DNA of 64,000 nucleotides, from the NCBI RefSeq assembly GCF_004193775.1, contig NC_041020.1:5971657-6035656 (forward strand). The letters are read 5' to 3'. The translations under genes were made by a program, and so were the position numbers. This stretch comes from Glycine soja. Its lineage: Eukaryota; Streptophyta; Magnoliopsida; Fabales; Fabaceae. The notes under the pieces were generated by a model. The model saw nothing but the letters and a program-made list of their open reading frames with translations, was not told where the DNA came from and ran no database searches. Positions 48,776-60,357 of the stretch are shown one piece after another; position 1 is the stretch's first letter; each line of letters begins with the position of its first letter.

Positions 48776-50099
48776 TCTTTTTGATGAATATGTGGCATAT
48801 TTGATCTCTTAGAATATGGGTTTGGGCCTAACTAACCCACATTCTAAGATGTTCCAAACTATTTATAATGCTTTCTTAGTCCCTATAGTTCTAAGATGTG
48901 GATGGTTTGGGTTTGTATAATTTTTGTTTCTACTTTTCTAAAAAAGAAATTACCTTTTTGACTAGTTTGTACTAGTTCTATAAATTATTTCTATATTGGA
49001 TTTAAATTTCAACATTTGAGCAATTTTGTTAGTCTATAATTACAGGTTTGACTTCAATGTATAATGAAATTGAAATGATTTTCTGGGTAATATGTGCAAA
49101 AAAATCTTCCATGTTTCACTTGACTTTGATTTGATTGGCCACTATTTGCTTACCAATATGTGCCAGTTAAAAGTGAGTTATAGAAAATAATTGAGTGGAC
49201 CTAAATTTTGTTTTCGCCTTCATTTAGGATTTTGAATTGCTAATTTAATTATAAATACTAAATAGTATTCCACTCGTGACATAAATAGATTCATTGTGGA
49301 ATAAAGGTGCATAGGGGAGCTAATATATCCTATCCAGAGTTAATCTTGCGCTGCATAAAGCTCTTTAACTTTTTTGTTCTTTTGTTTGCTTTAGTTTTGT
49401 AAACGCCACTTTTTTTCTTTGATTAGAAATAAATTGGTTAATGAAGATAATTAGAGAAGTTTCCTTGTACAAACACAAAGCATCACGCAAAAGCTATGCT
49501 GCTATTTGCAAATTACAATGCAAAAAAAGTTAAATGCATTAAATACAATCTCAATGTATTTAAACTGGGGCCTCAAACTTACTAAAAGGATGATTCTTTT
49601 ATTTTAGTATGAGATATCTTGTTAATATAATATTTTTATAATATATTTTACTATAACTTTATTTTTTCTACATCTTTTCATCACATATTCATCTCTCTTT
49701 TCTTTCTGTTAGTCTCAGTTTTTTTTTACATAAAAGATTAACTCAGGAGTGGAATACTATTTAGTATTTATATATATATGAAAATGAGTCTATATACTGA
49801 TGTAAATTAGTGCTCATTCTTGGCAATGTGTATGACATTTGATCCATGTATGGATACTAAAACTAGAGTAAAAACTAACATTTTTCTGGTATGGCATGGA
49901 CATGTTCCATTTCAACGCCAAGGTATGTATTATGGTCCCTATATACTTATTGTTATTTCTTTCATTAACTGTCTAGATATTTTTATAGTTACTATATAAG
50001 TATTTTATTTAATATTATCAACTTATAATAATTATTTGAGTTAATAACCCAAATGAAATGGTAGTAGGCATTTTTGGTTGGTTATGATTTGAGTGCATT
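48776..50099. other. rest of the nested CACTA element, no gene seen
   Basis: AT-rich filler between the truncated LTR and the right subterminal repeats. No recognised domain. Confidence 0.45.
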
Positions 50100-50380
50100 G
50101 AATGAAAAAAAAAAAAAACATCCTTTCTAAGACTGTTGTGTTAAAAATTGTCTTAAAAAGTCTCTACTTTTTTAGATAGTTGTTTGAAAAAACTGTAAGA
50201 GAAAGTAGATTTATTAAGATGGTTTTTCCATACAACCGTCTTAGAAAATGGATTTATAAGATGGTTTAAAGACCGTCATGAAAAATGTTGACTTTCCACG
50301 ACATTGGCTTCAAAAACAGTTTTTGAACCATCTTGGAATGCGCTACAGAACCAACTTAGAAACACTTTTTTCTAGTAGTG

Positions 50381-51114
50381 TAATTTCAATAGATGAAAAA
50401 CTCAAGAAGCGGCATACAACCACTTGATGTTTTGACCTTTTCCGAAAGGGTATACAATTTGGCTTAGACATTGGGAGAGAAGTACTCTACATACTATGGT
50501 TGAAACACCTACAATGCCACAACCAAATGAAGATAGAGTTCATAGTAATGATTCCATATGTGACATGGTTAATGATGCATTTAGGCCTTATCCTGATAAC
50601 AATGATATGGAGGAAGACAAAGATATGTCTCCAAAAGCAAGCCAAACAATGCTAGATGATATTACAGAGCTTTTGGAGTTAATGAAGGATGGAGAACAAA
50701 GTTTGTATGAATGGTAGGATAAACATTCAAAACTTTCCTTCTTATTCAATTTGTATCACATCAAATGTCTATGCAGAATGAGTGAAAAAACAATGTTAAT
50801 GAAACTAAAGTTGTTACCAAATACCTTTAAGCATGCTAAAATTCCACGTTCATTTTATGAAGCCAGGAAAATCATTACTAAGCTTGGCCTTCGTTACACC
50901 AACATTGATGCTTTGTCGTATGATTGCATGTTATACTTTAGGGAAGACAAAGACATAGACATTTGTAAGAAATGCAATACATCCAGATGGAAGCTAGAAA
51001 AAAAAATGGAGCACCTAATGGATGAAAAAAGGTGCCTACAAAAGTTTTATGGTATTTTCCTTTGAACTCGTGTTTACAAAGGATGTTTATGCCTTCTAAA
51101 ATAGCTAAGAAACT
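50381..51114 (+). pseudogene. TNP2-like transposase, second piece
   Basis: KGYTIWLRHWE (about 50447-50480) ends the transposase-associated domain. The open frame 50496-50717 (..PNEDRVHSNDSICDMVNDAF, ELLELMKDGEQSLYEW) and, after a stop, 50751-51060 (KIPRSFYEARKIITKLGLRY, YDCMLYFREDKD, CKKCNTSRWK) match TNP2 up to the Transposase_21 domain. A +1 shift then gives PTKVLWYFPL and LQRMFMPSKIAKK before the LTR at 51115. Confidence 0.9.
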
Positions 51115-52444
51115 TGTTGGGACTTTTGGCAAGCGTGCTAGTTGTCGTTGTAGGTTTCACATTTATAAAAGAGTTCGTCTCCACATGAACTTGAGTTTAC
51201 TTAATTCATTCGGATAAAGGATATCAGTTTAATAGTTATGTACAAATTTAATCGAATGTCATTGGTTTTGGTTTAACTAACTAAAGATAACTGAAAGTAA
51301 AAGAATAGTGAAAATAATAGATTTACGAAAATTATGGAAATACGGAAAATACAAAAATAACGAAATTTAGTGTGTCAGAAATACTTAAATTATGGAAATA
51401 ATAATAACAACTTAAATTAATTTAAGAAAACATAGGATTGAATTTCATCGTTCATACCCTTAGTATCCTAATAAGATTACATATATAAATCATTTTTTAA
51501 CATTACTGATGCACACATTGTTATCCCAAGTCGATTCCTTACACTTGGAACCTAAGAATATTTACTAAATATCGATCCCTCGCATGTGCAGTAAATATCC
51601 TAGCATTACAATTATATTCTCGTGCTTTTTGCAATAAAAACGTTATGCTCTATTCCTGACAACGTAGCATAAAGAGTAAAATCATTCGGTTCAAATTCTA
51701 AGATTACTTTCCAGTCTCACTTAAAATCCAATTTCATGACACTAGTGATCAAATAGAATCAAGCATTATGAGTAGAATGAAATTACCAATAATGAGTAGA
51801 AAAAATTCATACATATATAATATCAAAAGTGATAAATAAGGGTACAAAGATTACATCCAATCCTTAAGAAAAACTAATTGATCATTGCGTAGAGCGTAAG
51901 ACTAACAAGAGAAATGAGAAGAAAGTGATCCACAGTCGCAACTCTACAGTGCCTCGTCTCGGCTTTTCCTCTTCTCCTTCTTCTTCTGTGTTTTCTTTGG
52001 TATTTGAAGGCTGCTGGATCCTTTTAACTTCCTAAACATGGCTATTTATAGAAAAGAGCCAAGAGGTGCTGAGAAATTCGCCCAGGCAAATTTGTGACTT
52101 AGTGCTGAAGGCACTAATTCGCCCAGACAAGTTGGTTGCTTATGGCTGAAGATATCTTATTAGCCCAGGCGAGCTGGATGCTAGCCTAGGCGAGTGAATG
52201 TATGAAATCTTGGAAAAATAACCATTTTGCCATTCCTTTTGACTTTGTTTTTGGATCTAACAAACAACCATCAAAACCTACAAAATCATGGATGAATTTT
52301 TCATATTTAAACAAGAACATTAGTAAATGTACAATATATATAAATAACTAGATTTAAGGGTAGTTTATAAAAAAAAACTATTACAATCAAAAGATAAGTG
52401 CTAACATTTTAATCCAAAAAATAACTGAAATATGACACTTATCA
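51115..52444 (-). mobile_element. solo LTR (gypsy-like) in the transposase
   Basis: On the minus strand it starts TGATAAGTGTCATATTTCAG at 52444 and ends GCCAAAAGTCCCAACA at 51115. Length 1330 bases. TNP2 homology stops exactly at its edges. Flanks are AAACT and GCATA and do not form a target duplication. It contains GCCCAGGCGAGCTGG-type motifs (about 52155-52195) like the next LTR. Confidence 0.72.
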
Positions 52445-52742
52445 GCATATGCAGTGGCATGCGCCAGATAGTACAAATGATGGCTTACTAAGGAATTTGA
52501 GACATTCTGAAGCTAGGAAGAGGTTTGACTTAATGCATCCTTAATTTGCTTTGAAGCCTTGAAATGTACGACTTGGTTTGGTTGTAGATGGGTTCAATCC
52601 ATTTGTCAACTTCAACAATGGTCATAATATTTGGCCAGTTGTACTCATACCCTACAATCTTCCTCCTTGGATGTGCATGAAGCAAACTTTATTCATTCTT
52701 TCCATGATCATTCCTAGTAAGAGAGTGCCAGGAAATGATATT
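52445..52742 (+). pseudogene. TNP2-like transposase, third piece (Transposase_21)
   Basis: MQWHAPDSTNDGLLRNLRHS, ARKRFDLMHP, a stop, LGLVVDGFNPFVNFNNGHNI, WPVVLIPYNLPPWMCMKQ, then IIPSKRVPGNDI. This is the start of the Transposase_21 catalytic region (the usual DGFNP..WPV....NLPPW signature). It is cut by the LTR at 52743. Confidence 0.92.
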
Positions 52743-54062
52743 TTTTGCCACCTACCCTACGACGGGATGGCGAAGGCAAAATGGACAAGCCAAAGCGTTC
52801 ATCTCCAAGGGAGAAAACAAGCGGAGTCACCACCAACATTTATTCGAGGAAAATGTTAGAAAAGTTAAAAAGAGGTCTGCAAATTTTGAAAATAAGGGTT
52901 TGGGAGTTGTTTACGCATGGGGAATGTATTAGCACCCCATGTGCCTGTCACAAAGGACGATAGCCTTTAATCGAGTGTGCACAACATGACTTCAAAATTA
53001 TTTACTTTTCCCTTTTTAGATTTTTTATTTTTTTGGGGTCGACAAGGGTGTTGCCCTTACTCTTAAGTATCCTCAGGTGCAATGAGGAATTCAGACCTAT
53101 GTAGTTCTTTAAGTCTAAATGTTTGTGTGTTAAATTGATTTTATGTTTTTGAAAGATTTATTTTAATTGCGAACAAAAATTCGTTTAAGGCGTTGGACCT
53201 TGAAACGATGTTTTAAATTTTGAAAAGCGGAGAGAATCATTAAGGCGTTGGACCTTGAAACGATCTTTTAAATTTTGAAAAGCGGAGAGAATTGTTAAGG
53301 CTTTGGACCTTGAAATGATCTCAAGTGATATTTGATAAAAAGAAGTTAGTTATGAGTTGGTTTTATCATGGTTTTGTTTATTAACTTTCAATCTCTTTTA
53401 AAGACAATTTTACAACACTAGTGATCAATTAAGATTGAATTTACAAAGAAGAAGAGATTGTCGATGATAGATGGAGAGGATGAATATGCACAAAACAACA
53501 AGGGGGGACCCCTAAGGGTACATAGATCACATTCAATCCTCAAAAAAATAAAAACTAACCGACTGGTGCGAAGGACATCGGACAAGAAATGACGTAAGGA
53601 CGATCATAGTCGTGATTCGCTAGCGCCTTGGCTTCATTTCCTCTTCTTCTTTCTCTCTTCTCTCAATTCTCTCCACTTCTGAACCTTGGAACCCCTTAAA
53701 ACACCCCTAGGACCCTATTTATAGGCAAAAGGTCACTTTGGGGCAGTTGCAGCTCGCCCAGGCGAGCTGAAAGTTAACCCTGCAGCAGTGAGCTCGCCTA
53801 GGAAAGCTAGAGCTCACCCAGGCGAGCTGGTTTCTTCACCATGAAGCTATTTGGTGGCCCAGGCTTGCCTGGGCAAGCTAGGGTCCAGGAAAACCAAGGA
53901 AAAGACCTTTTGCCCCTTTTTTTGGGTATTTTCCGCATTCTTGATCAAAACACTAAATGATCATCTGTTTCACACTGTAACTAGCATTCAACACCATAAG
54001 TCGACTAGCAAGGATCAAAAGATCAATGAACGATAGTCCCCAGACGAAATTAGGGTATGACA
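52743..54062 (-). mobile_element. solo LTR with TSD ATATT
   Basis: On the minus strand it starts TGTCATACCCTAATTTCGTC at 54062 and ends GTAGGTGGCAAAA at 52743. The identical 5-base repeat ATATT flanks it (52738-52742 and 54063-54067). TNP2 homology resumes directly after it. It contains a 55-base tandem repeat (copies starting 53187, 53242 and a partial at 53297: AAGGCGTTGGACCTTGAAAC) and GCCCAGGCGAGCTG motifs at 53755-53835. A gypsy origin is likely from the ends. Confidence 0.85.
53187..53345. repeat. 55-bp tandem repeat within the solo LTR
   Basis: Three copies with starts at 53187, 53242 and 53297, each beginning AAGGC(G/T)TTGGACCTTGAAA; the last is incomplete. Confidence 0.85.
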
Positions 54063-55556
54063 ATATTGTTGTATATTTGCAACCATTATTTGAAGATTTG
54101 AAAGAGTTATGAAATATTGGTTTTAGAACTTTTGATTCTTATAGTAGTGAAAGGTTTAATATGCATGCAATTCTATTGTGGATTATTAGTGATTTTCCAA
54201 ATATTGGAATCTTATTTGGATGGAACATGCACACTAGGCTAGCTTGTCCAAGATGCAACTTTGATGCTTCTCCTACTTAGCTTCATAATGGGGGAAAATG
54301 GAATTTCATACATCATCGTTGCTTTTTGAATACAAGATATAGATTTAGATTAGTACGAAGACAATTTGATGGAAATGTGGAAAACAAAAATCCACCTTTG
54401 GTTGTAACAGGTGAAACTATCTTAGAACAAGTTGAAAATCATAATGTTGTATTTGGGAAAGAACTAGAGATGGAAGAGCAAAAAAGAAAAAAAAAAGGCA
54501 AAAGTCATAAAGTAGACCTCTACAATGGAGAAATAAGAGTATATTTTTGAACAACCTTATTGAGTGGACAATTTATTGCCCATAATCTTAATTTCATGCA
54601 CATTGAAAAAATGTATGTGATAATGTGATTTTTACATTATTGATTGATCCTACAAAATCAAAAGATAATTTAAAGAGAAGATATGACTTACAAAAATGGG
54701 GTCTTAGACATGATCTTTGGCTTGATGAAAAAGGAAGATATCTTCCCATTGTATATACATTAACAAATGCAAATATGGTAGTTTTTCTTAGAACTTTGAA
54801 GAAGATAACTGCTCTAGATATTTAGATGGAATTGAGATTGAATTCAACTGATTGGGTCGTGTTGATGATGAACCTCACATTGTGCCACCTAATGTAAGCA
54901 CTTTGTTTCCACCAGTCGGAAAATCAGTTGGAGGTTTTACTTACTTCACTTTACCTACAAGGGAAAAGTTACAAGTTCATCGTCATGTATTGACTAATTG
55001 TACCCAAGTTGAAACATTTATTCAGTAAGTATTCTAACTATAATTTATTATTTATTATAATTTGTCTTCACTTGAAAAATTGAGAAATATACTTTATATG
55101 TTTCACATAGGGAATTTCGAGATATTCTACAGAGACAATTGAGGAGAAGCACACAGTCAGCCTTTGAGATAGACAAAAGGGTTCATAGGGAATTTGTTGA
55201 ATGGTTTTTAGTGTGTACATATATTATATCTCTGAACTTTGAACCCTTTGTTTTTATGAATGTTTTTTATTGCTATTTTTTCTTTTAGATAAAAAGTGAC
55301 TTAACTAAATCCTATTCAGATGATTTAAAGTTTTTAGCTATAGGTCCAATTAGTTGTGCAAAGCTCTATACTGTGTACAATATTAATGGACATAAGGTTT
55401 GTACGTTGGAGAGAGACCAAGGGCTTAAAACACAAAGTAACGGACTATTTGGTACATTTGGGACAAGGAGTTATGCAAGTAGTAATGACAATCAAATACG
55501 GTTTGGTGGTGTTCCTTATTATGGATAATCAGTACACATAATTGAGTTAAACTACC
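54063..55556 (+). pseudogene. TNP2-like transposase, fourth piece (Transposase_21 end, DUF4216)
   Basis: VYLQPLFEDLKEL, FDSYSSERFNMHAILLW, ISDFPNIGILFGWN and CPRCNFDASPT are typical of Transposase_21. The frame 54326-54550 continues it. Frame 54625-54825 (LKRRYDLQKWGLRHDLWLDE) and FPPVGKSVGGFTYFTLPTRE lead to the DUF4216-type region (KLYTVYNINGHKF, about 55360). An AG/GT intron is visible at about 55028-55109. Several stops. Confidence 0.88.
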
Positions 55557-56924
55557 TGTTGGATCAAGTGGCCTTAGAATAATTAAGAAGGGGGGTTGAA
55601 TTAATTAATCCTAAACCTTTACTAATTAAAAAATTACTCTTCTAAGGCTTTTACTTATGTTGTTAAAAGAATAAGGAGTAGAAGAGAAACTTAACCAAAA
55701 GTAAAAGCGAAAATTAAAATGCATAGCGAAAAGTAAAAGAGTAGGGAAGAAGGAGACAAACACACAAGAGTTTTTATACTGGTTCGGCAACAACCCATGC
55801 CTACATCCAGTCCCTAAGTGACCTACGGTCCTTGAGATTTCTTTCAACCTTATAAAAATCCTTTTACAAGCAAAGATCCACAAGGGATGTACCCTCCCTT
55901 GTTCTCTTTGAACCTAGTGGATGTACCCTCTACTAGAACTGATCCACAAGAGATGTACCCTCTCTTGTTCTCAGTCAACAACCCAAGTAGATGTACCCTC
56001 TACTTGTACCACAAAGGATGTACCCTCCAATGTGTTAAGACAAAGATCTCAGGCGGCTAAACCTTTGATACTTTGTGAATGGGGATACAAAAGAATTCTC
56101 ACGCGGTTAGTCCTTTGAACACTTTTGTATAAGGGAAAGGGAAGAATCAAAAGAATTCTCATACTGTGTCGTTTTGAATTCTTTGACAAGGGAGAAGGTA
56201 GACACAAAATAATTTAGGCGGTTAGTCCTTTGTTCTTTTGGAAAAGGGAGAAGAGAGACACAAAAAAAGAATTCAGGCGGTTAGTCCTTGGCGAATTCTT
56301 TTTGGCAAAGGGAGAAGAGATGAAAAGAATGAATAGCACAAGTTTTCAAGGTTTAGAAAACCAGAAAACTTTGGAAAGCTTTTGGCACAAAGAAGAAGAA
56401 GAAGTTCAAAGAGATTCAAGGCTTATAAAGGATTGTATAAGATTGATTGGATTGATAGAAAGATTCATTGAAAATGCAAAACAAAACCTTGCTTTTATAG
56501 ACTCTTCATGTCTGGTCAAGAGGACCATTTAGAAGAGTTATAACTTTTAGAAAAACTTAAAACCAATTTGAAAAAGTCAAAAAACATTTGAAGAGTTACA
56601 TATTTTGATTTACTCAGAAACAATCACTGGTAATCGATTACCAAATCAGTGTAATCGATTGCACAAAGCTTTTATGTGAAAGGATGTGACTCTTCACATT
56701 TGAATTTGAATTTCAACGTTCAAAGGCACTGGTAATCGATTACCAAAACATTGTAATCGATTACAGCTTTTTTGAAATCAATTGGAACGTTGTAAATTCA
56801 TTTGAAAACTTTTTCAAATTCATTTTGCTACTGGTAATCGATTACAATAATCTGGTAATCGATTACCAGAGAGTAAAAACTCTTTGGTAAAAGGTTTTGA
56901 GAAAAATCCCATTCTCAACCTACA
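55557..56924 (-). mobile_element. LTR insertion with GGTAATCGATTACC palindromes
   Basis: On the minus strand it starts TGTAGGTTGAGAATGGG at 56924 and ends CTTGATCCAACA at 55557. It holds TTTTTATACTGGTTCGGCAA (about 55775), tandem GGATGTACCCTC units at 55885-56030, repeated GGCGGTTAGTCCTTTG units at 56050-56300, and about five palindromic AATCGATTAC motifs at 56631-56870. Same family as 47811-48775. Flanks (CTACC and TCTGT) do not match, so no target duplication. Confidence 0.72.
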
Positions 56925-57052
56925 TCTGTTGTTGAACAATAGTTTGATTTTGATAGAGTAGAGGAAGAAGATGAAGAAATTGAACTGCAACAATTACAAT
57001 CTACAGCTCTTAAGAGAGCTTGGATTGTTGATGTCATTGGTAAGAAAGCATA
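56925..57052 (+). pseudogene. TNP2-like transposase, C-terminal piece
   Basis: After the LTR one frame reads FDFDRVEEEDEEIELQQLQS and TALKRAWIVDVIGKKA followed by a stop. The acidic end is of the kind found at CACTA transposase C-termini. Confidence 0.6.
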
Positions 57053-57566
57053 ATACAAGATTATTGTATGGTTTTGGATTGCGGGTGTGTTATGGCTATT
57101 AAAAAAATTGAACTAAAATAATTGAGAAGTTGAATTGAACATAATTGTATAAAACTAATCCACTTTAGTAAAAAAAAATGAATTTGTATGTTCATTTTGT
57201 ATAGAAATGAAAGAGAAAAGTTTAATTCACCTGTTTGCGAACTATTTTGATTGTTGTAAAACAATAATATGGAAAAAATATGATTTGCAAATTCCGGATT
57301 GTGCTGGAAGTTTTAATTCTAGACTTGCAATAACTCTTAGGTAGTTCTTATCAACTGCTTTGCAACCTCCAATCATTACTCTCATCTTAGTACAAAACTA
57401 ATGGAAGTTTTAAATTCATTTGTTGGTAGTTCTTAATTTCTTACATTATAAGCATGAACTTTGCACACCTATGTTTTCTAATATATTTGATAATTTGATA
57501 GATTAACAAGGCACAAAGAATACAAATGCACTTATGGTGAATGATGTTTGGTCTTTATCTCCTACT

Positions 57567-58560
57567 AAAAGGATTGTTGTGGAATGGAATGATGGTGACT
57601 AAGCCACTAGAGATTGTGGAGCATTGTTAAATAGATTCTTGGGTCACCTTGCAAAAGACTATGATGTATTTTCTATCAGTTATACCAATTGGAAGAAGAT
57701 TCCTAAAGACTACAAATAAGATGTACTTAACAAAATTATTCAAGTAAGTGATGTATGTGTTTACTTATATTATAATTTCAATTGTATTGCAAATTGTTGT
57801 TAACTTTAATTGTTGAATAATTTGAAGGCTAAGTTTGAAGTTGAGCATCCTCTTCCCACAATTTTTGTTTCAAATCACTTAACACAAAATCGAGAGAGCA
57901 TCGACAAGAATTATGGGACCAAAGGGATGATGACACCAATAATTGAGTTTTATTGATTGAGAAGCTCCCATGAGGATTAAATAAGGATCAATGGGCATCT
58001 TTTGTTGACTATTGTCTAGATCCAAACACTATGGTAAACTTAAATTTATATTCAACTTTGTTTTGCATCTACTTAGATTTACAAATTTCTTCTATGTCAA
58101 TGATTAGGAAAAAGCCCATAAAAATAAATATAATAGAAAGAAGCAAACAATTCCCTACGCAGGTGGATCCATGAGCATTGCACGCAAGAATCAAAAGATG
58201 GTAGCCTATGGTTCATACTCTTTAAGAATGAAAATATTATTTTGCTCTTTAGCCATTATAATTCATAATTTTGTTGGATTTTGTAGGAATTTGAGTGTGG
58301 TTGCAAAGTTAGTAAGGGAGAAATATGAATAGCATCACACAAACATGTTAATGGAGAATTTGTGAATGACAAGGCTAGAGAAACTATAGTATGTTCAATT
58401 CTATTAATGATGAATCAATTGGAAGTATTTCAAAAGACATATGAAGTCAAGATTCCTTAGCTCAAGCTCTAGGAAGTCAACAACACTATGAACATGTTCG
58501 AGGGTTAGGATTGGGACCTTGCCCATCTCGGTTGTTTGGACCCACTATGTTTGTATAGAG
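57567..58560 (+). pseudogene. Ptta/En-Spm-type (Transposase_24) second CACTA gene
   Basis: Probable exons: 57567-57743 (KRIVVEWNDGD, CGALLNRFLGHLAKDY, TNWKKIPKDYK, donor GTAAGT), 57828-58033 (AKFEVEHP.., DQWASFVDY after frame changes), about 58108-58200 (EKAHKNKYNRKKQTIPYAGG, SMSIARKNQ) and 58287-58390 (GEIWIASHKHVNGEFVNDKA with shifts). Then LAQALGSQQHYEHVRGLGLG and PCPSRLFGP. These are standard motifs of the second gene of legume CACTA elements. Stops (e.g. in DGD-x-ATRD) make it dead. Confidence 0.85.
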
Positions 58561-58850
58561 GGATATCCTTGTCTTCCCCATCTTATAGAGAGTTGCAAAA
58601 TGAGGTTAGTAGTTTGTTGCATTTTCCCTTAGAATTTTTGTAACATCCCATTTTTCGTAAATAAATTAAAAAGACTTTTTAATAAAAAAATAAAGTTTTA
58701 GAAAATGGTGAGATTTTTATAATTAAATAAATAAAGAGAAATAATTATATTAAAATAATGGTTTGAAGAAAAAAAAATATATTTGATTTATTCATTTGAT
58801 AGGAAATAAAGTAGAATTCCTTTTTATAAAATAATAAAAATAAATAAATA

Positions 58851-58958
58851 GAGTAAATAATAGACTTTAAGTACCCTAGCTATAAATAGAGACGTGTTAA
58901 GTTAGAGTAAATAATAGACTTTGAGTACCCTAGCTATAAATAGAGACGTGTTAGGTTA
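58851..58958 (+). promoter_or_regulatory. 54-bp tandem duplication of the LTR core promoter
   Basis: Copies at 58851-58904 and 58905-58958 differ at two bases. Each contains CCCTAGCTATAAATAGAGACG, a strong TATA-box context. Pyrimidine-rich leader sequence follows (58980-59040). Confidence 0.75.
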
Positions 58959-60214
58959 GTTTTGACACTAACGATGCCTCATCTTCCTCTCAATTTCATT
59001 TTTCCCTCTCCTCCTCCCAAAACCCTCTCTTTTTCCCGCATACCACCAAACCTATCTCAGAAAAACGACGATCTAGGACACATTCACCATTAGATCATCG
59101 TGAAATTTGAGCACCAGGTTTGGAACTCAATTCCAAACATTCTCACTATTGGGAATTACGAAAACATGTTGAAGCTGAGAGAAATATCCTTTGCATCATA
59201 GCTTTTTCTTTTGCTGCAGGAACCCAAAACCGTCTCAGTAAAACTACGATCTTGGACTCATTAACCGTTGGATTGTAGTGAAATTTTGATATGTGGTTCA
59301 AGATCCAATGCCTCACATCTTAACCATTGGGATTTGCGAAATAATATTCATGGAGAGAGAAAACTGAGTCGCACGAAGACAGTACAAATGGAGGCTTCAA
59401 TCTCTTCTCCTTCTCTCTAACGTTTAGGAACCCTATCAGAGTAGTCAGAGGAAAAAATTGAGAAATCTCAGGAAATCACTATAGATGCCACTATTGCTGT
59501 CACAATACACACGTGAGCCCGCTTAGAGGTAAGGGATGAGTTTATCGCAATTGGGGTTAGAATGAACATGTGTAGCGATCCTTAGAGGATTAAATTGAGG
59601 TTTATTTTTGGATGTTTATTGAATTATAATTTTTCCTTTACGATTATAAATACAATATTGTTGTGTTTTATGTACCAATTGATGTTCTGATAAGAATTGA
59701 TTGATAAATTTGAATGCTCTTGATGTTTTTGTGTTTTGACCCATGATTTTGATTAATTGATTTTGATATAATTGTGTAAAATTATTTGAGGGGTTTTACT
59801 CCCCATGTTGTGATAAACCTTTTGTATAAATTTTTATGTTGAGATTATGAAATGGTGATTCAAATTGTGAGTATGTGATAAATTGAACCTGTGATGAATG
59901 GTGAAATACATGTGTATTGAGATGAGATGTGTGTATCGAGTTGTGAGCTATGAACTGTGCAATCACACAATTGTAAGACCCTTTAAGGGAGATGAGTATT
60001 CTGATGAGATCCACTGTGGGAACCCGACAAGTTTAATCACAAGCGTGACGAGTTAAAATGACTTTGAAAACAATTGAGTAGTTGTGTGTATTGCATAGTT
60101 CATAGGTATAGTGTGTATGATTCATGAGGTGTGATAACATGCTACTTTGAGATTATACCATTCCATTATGATTGAGACCGAATATATGTGATAAGTTGAG
60201 TATATATTAACTTG

Positions 60215-60357
<143 letters not shown>

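Larger units (their letters stand above)
45077..50380. mobile_element. nested non-autonomous CACTA element carrying two host-gene fragments (Pack-CACTA)
   Basis: The left end reads CACTAGTAAAAAAATATG. The right end, reverse-complemented, reads CACTACTAGAAAAAAGTG. Subterminal regions at both ends hold TCTAAG-x-CGGTTTT-type repeats (45105-45260; 50115-50370). The 3-base flanks are CAA (45074-45076) and TAA (50381-50383), a 2 of 3 target-duplication match. It interrupts the TNP2 frame of the older CACTA element. No transposase is inside; it holds exons of a telomere-binding-type Myb gene and an ORP3-type gene plus two LTR pieces. Treating the two termini as one element is an inference from matching orientation, flanks and the interrupted frame. 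Confidence 0.72.
44962..58560 (+). mobile_element. old CACTA (En/Spm) transposon, transposase genes broken by four insertions
   Basis: Five plus-strand pieces together follow the order of a plant TNP2-type transposase: 44962-45076, 50381-51114, 52445-52742, 54063-55556 and 56925-57052. A second Ptta/En-Spm gene follows (57567-58560). The gaps are a nested CACTA element (45077-50380), two solo LTRs (51115-52444, 52743-54062) and another LTR (55557-56924). Neither outer terminus was identified, so the limits given are those of coding homology. Confidence 0.85.
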
